A stretch of 64,000 bases of DNA from Angiostrongylus vasorum (taxonomy: Eukaryota; Nematoda; Chromadorea; Rhabditida; Metastrongylidae). The position numbers and the translations under genes were made by a program. Shown one piece after another: positions 1-12,900 of the stretch (position 1 is the first letter of the stretch; the number at the start of each line of letters is the position of its first letter). The stretch covers positions 1,984,001 through 2,048,000 of the forward strand of contig JADANN010000433.1 in NCBI GenBank assembly GCA_018806985.1. The letters are read 5' to 3'. The notes under the pieces were generated by a model, which made no database searches, had not been told where the DNA came from, and saw only the letters and a program-made list of their open reading frames with translations.

Positions 1-2937
1 GAATAGGAAACGCTAACGAGAGCCAATACGGGATCGGATATTTTTTGAGTAGGAGGAAGAAATGGCAATAGAAACTGACTTGCAGGACTCTTATCTGCAG
101 CACTCCTGTTCTCTGGAAAATTTTTGCTGAAGAGAGAAAGCCGTCGTTGGAAATGGGGTTTCCTAACGACACGACCCATGCGGTGATGGATCATGTTCAG
201 ACAAACAGAAGATGGTGCCTATTTGACACATCGGTAGTCCCGTCATTCTTTACTGGTTCCGATCACCGCTTTCTTCGCGCGAAGATTCGATTCAACCATG
301 AACTGAAAAAGATTTCGTTTCATCGACTACGGAGAAAAAAGTCTAGCCGCATATGACGAGAACATTCTGAATGACATGGTATCGAAACGTGGCTACCAGT
401 TTAAGGCCCGACCGAAGACTACGGGCTGGTTGTCGAAGGACTTAGAAGTTGTGCCAGATTCGCTTCAATTCCTCAAACAAAATCAGATCGCATCTCCATT
501 GCCATTAAGGAGTTACTCGAGAAGGGAGGTAAACTGGACTTTGATCCTACTGCGACACTTTTAACATGGCTAGTAGTAAATTCTAGTTACAGAAAAGGTT
601 TTTAGGAAGATCAATATCGCTAAAAGGCAAAAGAAACTTTTAAAAAGCAGCACAAAAAAGAACTAGTATGAAAAAAATGCCGTCGGGACTTGTGCGAGTG
701 TAATGTTCCGCTGTCAGCCCTTATGAACGAAGGCGGGCTCATTAAAAAACTTCCCGCCATGATATGAGCTCAATAACGGAGGAGCTCTGCACCGACCTTT
801 TTAGTCCCAGAATCTTCGTTCAAGACCCTGAAATCCCAGCTGAAGAAAAAACTACCTTTATTTCCACTCTCTGTAGTTCGAATGGCGATAGAAAGCATAA
901 GAAAAAGCCACAGCTTCAGGACGCGATTATATCACCGCCGATTTCTTTCGAGCTGGAAGCAACAAATTACACGTACTTCTCGCAACCCATGTGACATCGT
1001 ACTTTCAGAAGGCGAAAATCTCGAATCACTGGAGAGCGTCGTGCACGGTCATTCTGCCAGAAGAGCAATCGAAGGGATCATGGCTATCGTCCGATATGCT
1101 TTTTGAAAGTCTACTCAACTAGTTCTTCACGAAGATTGACATTTCGCGTTTATCAAGGACATTGGATGAAGCACATTCAGTCGACCGAGCAGAACTTCAA
1201 TAGGGATTTTGCTGCGTTGATCGCATCCAGACCGTGTCCAGGGTCATTATAGTTTGTCGGGAGTACCACCTACCCCTAGTCCTGGCTTTTGTCGACTATG
1301 AGAAAGCCTTTGTAGAGTGTCGAGACGAATGCAATGCTATCAGCGCTCGTTCAGTAGGAGTAGACTCGTCCTATATACGAACAATAGCGGAATGTTACCA
1401 GAAGTGCACTACAAAGATACGGCTTTTCGATCGAGTTGTTACCATATCCATAGAAAAAAGCGGTTTGAGAAGACGAAACCAATTTGTCAGAACTGTTTAG
1501 TGCTGCACTGCCGTTGATAATGAAGCCACTCGATTGAGATGAGAAAGGCATACGTATTGATAGAATATTTCTATCAAACCTTCGTTTCGCCGATGACATT
1601 GTCATTTTCTCAAGAAGAACCAGCGAAGCAAAGACGATGATCAACGAGGCCAGCGAAGCGGGAAAAAGATGGGAAGAAGACCCAGTTCATGAAAAACCCA
1701 TAGTGCGAAGGCGAAAAAATTGAATTGGATGGCTCCCTGATTGCAGAGACTACTTCGTACATTTACCTTGAGCGATCAATGAACATGGAAAATAACGTGA
1801 AGGAGGAATTAGGCAGAAGGAAAGCAACTCGTGCCGCATTCGGGCCTCTGAAAGAAGCCACTGTTCAAATGAAGAGCCCGATAATCCGCGCTAACCTTTT
1901 CGACTCAACGGTCCTCCAAGTGCTCTGCTATGCTGCAGAGACGTGGACTGATGATACTTCGTCCACGTCAAGAATACTCCGCACTACACACAGAGCTGTG
2001 CGGATGCACTGCACTGGACAGTGAAGCCACTCTATTGGGATAAGAAAGACATACGTATTGATGGAGAATTCCTATCAAATCCTCGTTTAGCCGACGGCAT
2101 CGTCGTTTTCTGTAGTACCAGCGAAGCAGAGACGATTATCAGTGAGCTCAACGAAGTGGGGAGAAAGATTGGAGTGCACGTAAATTGGAAGAATAACCAG
2201 TTCATGAAACATCCATAGTGCGTATTCGAACAAATCAAACTGGATGGTTGTCTGGTTGCAGGGACCACCTCCCTAAATATATCGTAGGCGTTCAATCAGC
2301 GTGGATAACAAGAACAAGGAAGAATTAGACAAAAGGAAAGCAGCACGGATTGCGTTCGGGCCTTTCAGAGAAGCCACCGACCACCTAAAGGACTTAAATC
2401 TCCGCCCTTATCTTTTCAATTCAGCAATCCTTCTGGTGCATACATATGCCATAGGGACGTGGGCTGATATTTCGACCACACCCACAGAACGCTTGAACGA
2501 TGTCTTCCGAACTTAATCGGCATTCACTACGTCTGTCCTGAATGCGCAGCTCAGGTATTCGAAACCAATGCCATCGTCGTGCTCTAGGAAAACATACATC
2601 AATAGCGAAACACGGTTGAGATGCTCACAAAATAAGGGGGAACAGATAATAGGTGGACGAAAGGAATTGTGGAAAGGACGCCACAAGGATCCAGGCCTCC
2701 ATCTACACTTTGGGCTTTTGTGTTCGTAATTAAAGTCAACTAGCTGGAACCGCAGCTGCAGTTGCATTACAGATCCCGGTTCGAGAGTCACACCCGACAC
2801 CATGCTGAAATCAAACAATCACCACAGTTGATATTTACGAGGCAAAGAAATGAATGAAAAATGTGCTGAGGTCCGCACAACTCGTGAGGATGAGCCGTGC
2901 AACTATCCAGCTAAGTATACTGCGATGTTTATAATCT
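1..2937 (+). mobile_element. Decayed RTE-type non-LTR retrotransposon copy 1
   Basis: Remnant of an RTE-clade LINE. Reading 5' to 3' it shows the end of an APE-type endonuclease (around 180-310, with the SDHRFLRAKI motif typical of the endonuclease C-terminus), a reverse transcriptase segment with LAFVDYEKAF (about 1278-1310), a FADDIV catalytic box (about 1588-1605), the connection region with TSYIYLERSMNMEN (about 1750-1790), and a 3' end with DRWTKGIVER (about 2650-2680). Frames are broken by many stops and shifts, so it is inactive. The last 90 bases match the 3' tail of the R5 repeats found elsewhere in the window. The copy is truncated by the window start. Which RTE subfamily it belongs to cannot be told. 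Confidence 0.85.
1517..2516 (+). repeat. Tandem duplication of the RT/connection segment inside RTE copy 1
   Basis: Two diverged units of about 500 bp follow each other. Unit 1 (about 1517-2018) starts GAAGCCACTCGATTGAGA, and unit 2 (about 2019-2516) starts GAAGCCACTCTATTGGGA. Both contain the box that should read FADD (FADDIVIF in unit 1, LADGIVVF in unit 2) followed by the NMEN/ELGRRKATRAAFGPLKEAT-type segment. A normal RTE has this once. Confidence 0.75.
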
Positions 2938-3907
2938 GTAACAGTTCTTAATACATCTTGCACGTTTCTTTGTCACTTCAGGTATTCTCCACTTGGATTT
3001 GATTTTGATGAGCAGATTGTAGAAAATTCGTAACGGACGGGTATTTTGAAAATCCTTTTTGTTCTTCATTTTGGAAGAAGAGCGAGGCACTAAGTTTTAC
3101 ATTTGTTGAGGACTTTTTTTATTTATAGAATTAGTTGGTAAAGTACTCATTCGTAGTGAAACTGAACTATTGTATACGTCGCAAGGTTTCTTTTTGTGTT
3201 CTATAGGGCATGAACTTTCATGTTTGGTGTTACAACTGGGCTTATCATCAAAATGTTTATCATAAACGAATCTTCTTCGAGCAGTCATGTTGTTTCTATC
3301 CTTGTAAATCATAGCGATCGATGATTCCCCGATGATCACGACAGTATTGCCTCATATCTTTCCTTTTTTCTGTTGCTCCAAGTGCTTTCATTTATCTTCA
3401 TGTTCTTGTCAAATATTTTTTGGACGGTGGATTATATCTGGTGTTGGTTAACTCTGATGTGACCTATGCTCCACATAGAGTTTAGCCACATGTTTTCTTT
3501 CATCAAGCGTCATCGTAATGACTGTTTATTCTGCAGTGATGGAAAAGAATTTTTTGATCAAATGATGCTATAATGCAGTGCAGTTCGAAGATGATAGTTT
3601 TAGTCCATTATCAAAGAGCTGTGACGTACTCGAGAATTTGCTTTTATTCATCGCGTAGTTCTTATCACTGTTAAACTGTATTGAGTTGTAGTTATTGTGC
3701 AAGGATTTCTATGAGATGTGGTGCTTTATCAAGAATACCAGATGATGAGGCCGAGTGTGTTGTGCCGCGGGAAATGGTAATTAGACAATATCACCGGGGT
3801 GATCGACAACACATCACTGATGCTGCAGATAAAATCGTTTGAGAAATAACTTGACTTAAACTGTTCTTGTAAAATACGGAGGCTTTTTTAGTTCCCCATG
3901 TGTTATT

Positions 3908-4030
3908 GTTGAGCTCACACGAGGTTGTTACACGACTTTTATTCGGCTAACTTTTCGACGTATTTGTCTTCATCATAGCCGGTGATCCGAGTCAATGGTC
4001 CATAGTTGTTCATCCCTTCGATGTGATGTC
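3908..4030 (-). mobile_element. Penelope-like terminal repeat fragment, family B
   Basis: The stretch with GAGCTCACACGAGGTTGTTA and the following CGGCTAAC...CATCATAGCC segment matches the arms of the two larger family-B fold-back elements at 25970-26395 and 60820-61115. Only one arm is present here. Confidence 0.6.
3945..3980 (-). ncRNA. Degenerate hammerhead-like motif (family B)
   Basis: On the minus strand it reads GGCT, ATGATGA, a 13-nt stem II region with GAC/GTC pairing, GAAAA, GTT, AGCC. The conserved first C of CUGANGA is A and the fifth base of GAAAC is A, so this copy is probably dead. The spacing is identical to the better copies. Confidence 0.45.
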
Positions 4031-5499
4031 TTCATCTTCGTATTACTTTAAGCTTTCTTATTCTTTCTATGGGAACTTTAAAGTTTTGTATGGATTCTAG
4101 CTTCATTCACTTCAGTGCTCGAATAGGAAATGAGTTCAGTTTGGCTCATGATTTTCTTCTTGTCTATTTCTATTCACTTCTACGAAAGAAGTGCATGACT
4201 ACCACATTGTGTACGAATTTTTTTGGTTCTTTTCTATTCTTCATTAACTGCTCATCATTTGATTCATGAGGACCGTTTTGGTGTTTTGGAGGACATTTGT
4301 GCGCTAGTATTTTGTTCGTCCATCCTGTGGTGCAGGTAATATTATCACACCATGCTTTACACGTTGCTGCTCATTGTTTCTTAGGTTATGGAGTTGCCTG
4401 GGTTTTCAAACTATTTTCTGAGTTATTTGGGAAACCTATGCGGTATTGATAGCCACTTTTTTGTCTCTTCTGCCAATTTTGATGAAGCGCTGTATACTTT
4501 GTAATGGATTCTCTCTCCTCTCACTCACCCCCGGCTTGTCAGTTGAAACTCAATAAGGTGCAGGCAAAGGGCTGAACTCAAATTTGTTTGCTTTATAATG
4601 CTCTCAGAACGCATTCCTTATTACGCTGAGTTCTTCATGCTGGAGGTACAAATGCTAAAGTGTTAAGAATTTGCACTCGAGGTTTTCTCTCTGGTAAAAT
4701 AGAATCCTTAACTAGAAGTAAACTAAGATTAAAATCGAGTACCGTTTTATGAATCCTCTGGCGAGCTGAGAGACGTTAATAATTCGAAAGACCGACTTTA
4801 AATTAACTTGCATGGACAGCATATGAATGACGATCTCATTCTTAAGAAAAAAAAACGAATATTCACCAATGAACGCTCTATAACAATAACAGGTCCAACT
4901 TCTGAAAAAAAAAGCGAATTCACCGAAACATTGATCATTGGAAAACAAAGTACTTGTTAAGAACTTCGTGTCAGATCATCAAGGGCAGTTTGTAAAACAG
5001 ATCGGCCGTCTAGTAGTTTCATCTCACTGAGGTGACCTTTATTGTATTGCATACCAATATCGGGAAAGATTACGTATCACAGCCGTAAATCACAGTTTGA
5101 GCAAGACCGTATGGCACTTTGGAGATCAGGGAAGGAGTAAGCCTAAAAAGTTGCATATAGAAAATCAATGAGATATTTATTTTAAGAAAAGTGGTAGAAA
5201 AAGATTGGTTCCCTAGGGATATGTTCCTCTAATTTCTAATGTGTAGAAGAAACTCAATTAAATGTAAAAGAATGAAAAGACCAGTGGTTGTTCTGGATTT
5301 ATACCTAATGCATAGAAGGAAACATAACTCTCAACTGCCTTAAATTAACAACCTTGTGTTTTCTCAATAGCTGCAATAAACCATTTCCTTTAAGTAACTG
5401 GTTTTAAGGAATAAAATGATTTTAAATGTTTTGAACAACTAAAATCAAGTTTGCAGTATTCTATAGTGAAATATTGGAAAACTTTTTTTTGAGTTTCAG

Positions 5500-8400
5500 G
5501 GAATGCGGTAGTGATAGTGAGCGCTCAGCTGCTATCTTAACTGAAGATGATGCGGAGGAGAAAGTATGTGTGCATGTAGAGAAGCCAACAATACAGCCAG
5601 AAGACGAGGATTTCATGCGCCAGCTAGATAGGATGTTAGCCGATCAAGTGAAGGTTAGGATTTTTCAAAGGCGTTTCTTCCGTATTATTTCCTACGGTAT
5701 CTGCTGAGATATTTCTAGCTAGCAGTTGGTTATGCTGCTACCAATAGACAGTTTCTCTGCTTTTACGACAAACACTATAAGGACCGAAACGGTATCTTAA
5801 GTGAGAATTTCCAATTTTATGAGTCATCTTTTCTCACGGTTGCTCTCTTGTTTTGCTTAACCTATTCACATACCTTCCCCTTTCTCCGAAATACTTCAAA
5901 TATAGAAATTTTATTTAAGAGTTATATGTCATTAGTGATCTATAACAATAGTAATGGCTTCCAGCAATGTCGTCTTGCTCAGTGTTAATTTCTGTTACAA
6001 ATTGTCAAAATACCCACGATTGTGACAGAGACTCGTTTATTAGATAGGAACGAAATTCAAGTTTTAGCCCATTCAAAAGTTATAAATGCAGGTTCTATAT
6101 TAGAAGTGTGCTCTTACTCCTTACGATTTGTTTTATCTTTATAAATATTAAATTGGCTTTCAAATACTTGTCTGAACCACAGTTTCCTGTTATTATTCGC
6201 TTTGTAATTTGTGTGTCCATCCATTGTAATAGCTTTCGATACACGCGGAGTAGTGTAGGTTTTGATGAACATCTCGGTGATGGATTGCGGTAGCGGTACA
6301 TATTCCTAATTACACAATTTCCGTTCCGAGTAGTTCATTCGCTTCGATGCCGGTAAGACACACTCCACTGGATGGCTAATTTCTAAAGCACTAAGGCATT
6401 TATGGTCAACGAAAGTTGGAATAGTTAGTGAATATTTGATATGTTTATTCTGAACTATGGATCTTCTCCATGTAAAGGATTTGGAGCCGATTGGTCTTGG
6501 AGTTACGTAGCAAATCCGCAAACAGTGGACAGACAGTATGCAAACCAAAGGTGATCACGGTGTATTTACTGTAACAAATGGGCCTCATGGACTCCCTGGT
6601 TGTTTCATAGCATCAATTCATGCGTTCCGTACATAGCTCTTCGTGCTTAGAAATATCGTGCTAGAATGGTTACTAATAAGTGGTTTGTATCCAGCTGGGT
6701 GTTAATTACAACCATCTCCCTGCGGCAAATCTCGACGAGGTATCCATGAACAGCCCTTTCCTAGCAAAAAAACGATTGAAATAAAAGAATTCAAGTGGAA
6801 GCGTTGTGCTCCTCGTTTCCATCGAGTGTGGAAAATCCAATAGGCAGCTGTGGCACGCTGCAGAAGTGATTGAATACAAGTACCAACACGACTCTGTCAT
6901 TAAACAGCACATTTTCCACAGTTCATATTGGTTTCAATGTATACTTACTCGAAATTATTTGTTCTTTAAGCACACGTATCCGAGCTCATAGTGAACTTGT
7001 TCAAATCATGGGTCGTACGATGCAAATTGTTAGTTTTACTGCGATGGAATTCTGATTTTCTTTAGCTCATAAGTCATTGTTTCCTTCATCAGGTCTCGCG
7101 TCAGGTAAGGAAACGAAATTTCGTCCAAGAGTACATGAAGTATACTCAGAAAACTACTATTACTTCCAGTGATTAGTATAAATTTGTCATGTTTCTAGTT
7201 TCTGTCGTTATTCGCCAAAATCGATAAAATTATTTCGAAACTATAAGGATAAACCAAAGCATAGAAATTTAGATTGCTAGGAGAGGTCATTTAACATCGA
7301 TTTTAATGTCATTTCATGCATTTTCAGATCGCACCTCAACAGGCGATGAATCCCTCAGTGGATATGACGGTTCCCGCTGCAGTTCGAAATCGATCCCAAC
7401 GACAAATCTGTTTTGGTGAGTGTCGTCGGGCTTCAAGACGAGAACTTTTTGTGAGGAATTCCGAAACTTGACGCGCGTGCAGATTACATTAGGGGGATAT
7501 CGGGAAGAAAAGGCCGTCGGCGCGTGTAGTGTCTCCGAAGACCCGCACAGCTCGCCATGATGATGAGCAGCTGCCTACTGATAAGGTAACTGATTGAATT
7601 TGTTCGAGAAACATTTTCGCCTTCGTCATAAATTCAGCAACACGCATGAGGACGCCGTTTGGAAGGAATTTGGGCCAGTGTGGTCTCTAGAATGAAATAC
7701 ATTCAAAACTATAAAACATACGATACTGCTTAATAATGAGAATAAAGCAGTCAAGATACGGGCGTAGCGGGTTACTATAATAGTCTGTTCATTTTAAAAC
7801 AACTATTTATGCATGCATTATTTATATCGCTATTGAAGGTGAAAGATGAATGCTAGTGTTTTCTGAGGGATTTCTTGAGTGACTGTCCTGATAGAGCATT
7901 ATTCAGCAATACCACGTAGTTTTTAATGGGTTTCTTCCATCGCACTTTAGAAGCCGATAGATAAAGCTAAAGTTCTGGTCGTTCACGACGTTGTTTTATA
8001 CGGTGCTAAGGGGGATTCAGCGTTACATGCTGTTTATGTGGTCTTCTCTTATCGTAGGCGCATCAAACATTTGCTATTCGGTGACATGTTGGTTGACGTG
8101 TGTTCATCACCCGTTGAATTGCCGTGGTGTAATGCACCTGTGATCTGCGACATTCATTCTATTGAGCATGTGATGAGATAATCATAATTTTCTCAACGAC
8201 TGGCTAATAGTGAATGTGCTTATTTTGATAATCTGTTGAATTTACAACCACGAACCGCATAGGGGTACGTTAAACAGGTGACAAAAAGAATGATGGTGTG
8301 CAATCCGTTAAGCTTAAGCAGTTGTATATAGGGGTTTTTCAAAAGAGTTCAAAGAAAGTGTTTTCTCTCATTTAATTCTCTCGTAGCATATCTCTCCTAA

Positions 8401-9982
8401 TGTTTCTAGAAATGCAGAAAATTTGACCATAAAAATCAAGTCAACTTTGGAATGATTTGGTCTAGGAACTGTTGATTCCTATACAGTTATCTTTCTTCTA
8501 TTTCTTTATATGAAATATTTGATAGAAATCATTTAATTGTTGAGAGCCGATTTAGAATAATGAGACGTTCAATGAAGACTTTCTAAGCACTTTGTTAGAT
8601 TTTTTTTAACATTATAGAGGTTTTAAAGTTTTTCTTGGTCACCAAGTATCTCCTTTTTCGAGTTGTGGGAGGAGGGAGCAGACGGGTTCGTAGTTTAAAG
8701 GCTTTTAATTAAATAGACCCGCCCCCGCTCTACATGCTCAGTGGTTGTACCTGACGGGTTTTTTTTAAGGCCTAGACCGAGGGCGCTAGTTGTCGTTGTG
8801 GAAGTAGTTTATTGAGTTTATCGGGCAACGTGCACACGAAATTCATGTTTGAATTATGAATCGCTCGTCGATTTCCGTAACGAAATTTCGCAGAACCTAT
8901 CATGGAAATGCATACAGAAGGTGTGAGAAGTTACCGATGTGTTAGGTTGGATGTCTGTCTATCAGCAGATGCGGCGAAATTGTTAATAGATGAAAGTGCA
9001 CTCACTTCATTCTTGAAGAAGTGCTGCGAAATTTCCCATTCGCTTTTTTTGTATCATCATATTAAATGGAGAATAAAGCGTTCTTTTCGGGATATGCCAT
9101 GAATTGGGCTCAGTGTGCAATCGTAGAGATGACTGAGTGGATAGTTGGCCAACACAATGACTTACGGAGGCTTACTGTTATGTGTTTTTCTTTTCCTTCA
9201 AAATGGGCAAAAGAATTTTCCGACCTGTGATGGTTGAGAGACTTGGTTGCTAACATCGCTGGATCGAACCAACCATGAGGAACGGATTTCAGAATTTAGT
9301 TTCCACTGAGTTGATTTAACTCAAACTTTGGTTAACTGGTACATAGTGTGCCTTATTCCGCACGTCTATTGTTTATGAACCAAAACTACCGATTGATAGG
9401 CACTTTGCGAGAGTACTGTGTTCCGTTTCCAGTTTAGCACTCTAAGCTAATGTAGTTAATTTAATATCAGAACGCGTGAATAGAGCATACTTTTTAGCAC
9501 TTCCAGTAGTACTTTATAAATTATGTAATAATAGCTAAATTTTTCTTTTCGTTTGTTTGTTTCATTGTTTTGGAATTTTGAAGCACCCACTATACCAGTG
9601 AGATATGGATCTGTATTTTTAGAAGACTCTCCTGAAGGATCTAAAGTGACTTCCTCACCAGATAATTCAAAATCTTCTATGAAAGTATCACTTATGGCGA
9701 GAGGTAAAGGAAATAAGGTGTGATTTTATTGCGGTTATTTTATTTTTGAATGTTTATAGTAGGTGGTTATCGTTGCGTTAATGGTGGTTTCAGCTAGTGC
9801 TGAAAACAGTATCAATCGAGGAGTCAGCCCTACATGAGGCATGGAAAAAAGAAAGAGAAAGAGAAGATCTTGAGCGAGAAGACATTAAGCGAGTGACACT
9901 CGGACATACAGCGCGTATATTTGCAGAAGAAGAACAAGAGATGCGTCAGCAGACATACTCACACAACCGATTCAACCAGTGA
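5500..9982 (+). CDS. UPF2/SMG-3-like nonsense-mediated decay factor, last four exons
   Basis: C-terminal part of a UPF2-family protein, the NMD scaffold that bridges UPF3 and UPF1 in the cytoplasm. Exons with matching phases are 5500-5653, 7328-7415, 9584-9717 and 9794-9982 (TGA), giving about 188 residues. The first exon carries an acidic stretch followed by EDEDFMRQLDRMLADQV, which matches the motif just upstream of the UPF1-binding region in UPF2 proteins. The third ends in SLMARGKGNK, matching the LTRKGNK strand. The fourth is a charged helical tail (WKKEREREDLEREDIKR ... EEEQEM) like UPF2's C-terminal helix. All introns are GT-AG. The MIF4G-domain exons should lie upstream, outside the window or beyond RTE copy 1. 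Family assignment is by remembered motif similarity. Confidence 0.8.
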
Positions 9983-12900
9983 CCAAGGTACTTGCCCACC
10001 TTGCTCATGTCATCAAAATATAAAGGAAAGCTGTTTTTAGATAGTTGTAACGTTTTCAATGTAGCCATAACCATTTTCGCTTCTGAATGCAACTTATTCT
10101 AACCCCTCAATCTGAGAGTCCGACCACGATAAGAGTAGATGATGTTTCGGTTGCAGTGCATGTTTTCAAGAAATTTTCTTAAACCCATGCTACATTTTGA
10201 GGTGATAAGAAATAGTGAACTTACATTGATTGCTGTTACCGTAGTAGCAAATAGAGCGCGATTACTATTGTTAAGGAGGTCGGGATGAAATTGTAGCCTT
10301 TGGCTTCATTGCATAGATCGCGTGTGCAAACACATACACGTTGCATAACGTGTCGTTCTTGGACATAGCCTAAATTGAGAACATATTACAATAGCACTTT
10401 AAAATGATAAAGTTCGAGCTGTGCTTTGTTAAAGGTGTCTAATCATAAGCAGAGCACTTAGACCTAATTGTATGCTTCGTGACATGGCGCGGACATTCTG
10501 ACAAGAAAGATGCTGAAAGTTCGTTCGCCGATCGCAACCAGCACCCATCCAGTACTCGCCACCACCTGTAAAAATTCAATATATAAAGCTATAAATTTGA
10601 GTTTTTTTACTTGCTACGAGCTAGTTTAATGACAAAATTACGGTAGCTTTGTATCATCCATAAATTATTCGCCTAAATTTATTAGAAAATGAAACCTGAT
10701 TCAGCATTGATTTCAAACCTCGTAAATGGACTCTATGGGTTTTCTTTCTAGAACCAGATTATGTTAAGTGTATTGGGTGTATTGGGTTTTGGCTTTCAAT
10801 AAATATATCCTGGACATTATGTTTAATGTTTTTGTCCTTAGTTGGCTTTCGAAAGTTTATTTATAATCTCGCATGCATTTAGCTGTGAAAATCATAGTAA
10901 ATGTTCTCATATTCTGTACTTCTTGAGCGAATTGTTAGAAGAACAGAATGAATATGGAGCGCTCATTCATAACAATTCAAGAGGATATATTTATGTATTA
11001 TGACTTATATAGTGTGAAAGTGGTAGTTCTAATCCACAGGCAACGATGGATTAAAAACGTCTCCCTGCTGAGTTTTTACTGAATCATCAGCGTATGAGGA
11101 AAACTTTTCTTCCATTTGAAATAATTTGCACAAGTTAAGCAATGAAATTATTCGGAACATTAAGAGAATGTTGTGTAATCTGCGAGATATATTGAACCTA
11201 ATGCCATTTGAAGACGATCATTAATGAAAGTACCTCTATTTGCCAGTATAGTTCATTTTCCCACTGTTAAATGAACCTGGTTGCACTGGGTCTACCTGAA
11301 ATGGTCGCTGCTGGGGCAACCTTTTTTTTTGCAGCGTGGCAGTTTGGGTAGTTTTCATGAGTGTGACTACATCGTCGTTACTCTGGCGAGTTCATGTCAT
11401 ATACGGATGTCTCATTTCGGCCTTGTTGTCGATCGGGGCTCGAAAACTTGTTTATCTAAGAAAGCGCAAGTATGTGGCGAACTATGTTAGCCATACTTAG
11501 AGTGAGCTTAAGCTTTTTTGCAAGACATACTCGTAGTTCCTACTCTGTCGATGTGTTTAAGGAGGTTTTTCCAGTTTTCAGCGATTCGTATGTTAGAATC
11601 TGTGGAAAAAAAATCGAATAAAACGGTTAGTCCTGTCGTATGGATCCACAGTAATAGTGTTTCGAATAAAAATGACATTATTCTCTTAGATGAAGCATTT
11701 TTTGAAAAAAAAGCGTGGTGTAGAGCTGTATGAGTGTTCTAGTGTACTGAGATTGTTAACCTCACAATAGACAAATATGGTTTTGAGGACAAATAGTTTT
11801 TCTTTCCTTTGCTACATTTAGGGAAATTCTTCGTGATTTGCATCTACTTCGGTTATTTAAATCTTTGTTTTGTCACCATCTTTCTCCTATACCTTTCAAC
11901 TTTTGCATTCGGGGCTGAAAACCTGGCTTTCACGAAATAGTACATTATTGACAAACTCCTTTTTTTCCCTTTGTTACTGGAGGTCCGCATTTTAAATAAG
12001 TCTTAGCGGTTTCAGCGGAAATTACGCACGCCACTGGAATGGCACGGCTATGATCTTTAACGGAAAACGAATCGTTTTATTGAGATGTGCTGAGAGAAAT
12101 TTTAACAGACTTGTATAGGTCTGTCATTCACATACCAAAGAATATGGGAATGATTAATGAAGACCTCTAAGAATGAATCGTGTAATGTAGAACCTCGCAC
12201 GAAATGTATAATTTTTTTACAGCTTTAGTAACTGACATATTTTTTTAGGCATTTTATTGCTAATAGTAAATATATATTTGTTCCAACAATATGTTTTGTG
12301 GAAGAAATGGGACGTAAAGGAGGTATATGGAATAGGGAATTGATATTTCTGCAAGAATAATGCATTATACTGGGAACATCTGTCACATGAGTTAATGCTA
12401 TGTGTGTTCCAGAAATATCCTTCTGTTTCTTTTAGAAAGGGATTTGATGTTACTGTGAACTGAGGAAGACTGTGTATATATGTATCTTGGGACTCGACAA
12501 GTAATGACGAAATGCTCAAAAAGTTTCCCTTATGGAATTCTTACAGAAGATGGTTTGAGAGTAGTTGTTTAGAGATTAACAATTCTTTAACATCTAAACC
12601 TCTTGATGCTCTCAACTAATTCAAAATTGCTGATGCAAACCCATCATTGCGTTGAGGACAACCGTTTAGCGGGTCTTTTATACGTCTGGTCACTTTTTCT
12701 AGAACGCAACATGTGTTGCTGATATCTTTCAACTACATGCGGTTGGATTTGAAGAGCTGAATTCTCGAGTCGACTTTTTACACCAGTGTTGCAAGCGATT
12801 GATTAGGTGTCGTTTTTGTGTGCAGTGCCGTCAAGCCTCAGATAAAACGCATTGCCGGATATTTGGGCAAGAGTCTAATTAACTCGTAGATCGCCTTGTA

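Larger units (their letters stand above)
2938..5499. other. No gene recognised (probable large intron of the UPF2-like gene)
   Basis: No convincing exon was found on either strand. Frames such as 4069-4269 (+) and 4712-4948 (-) have no family resemblance and low-complexity composition. Since the gene at 5500 begins mid-coding, this DNA together with RTE copy 1 probably lies in an intron. Confidence 0.5.

Noticed and set aside
12217..12519. 100-codon minus-strand frame
   Set aside because: No signal peptide, domain, splice context or compositional support.
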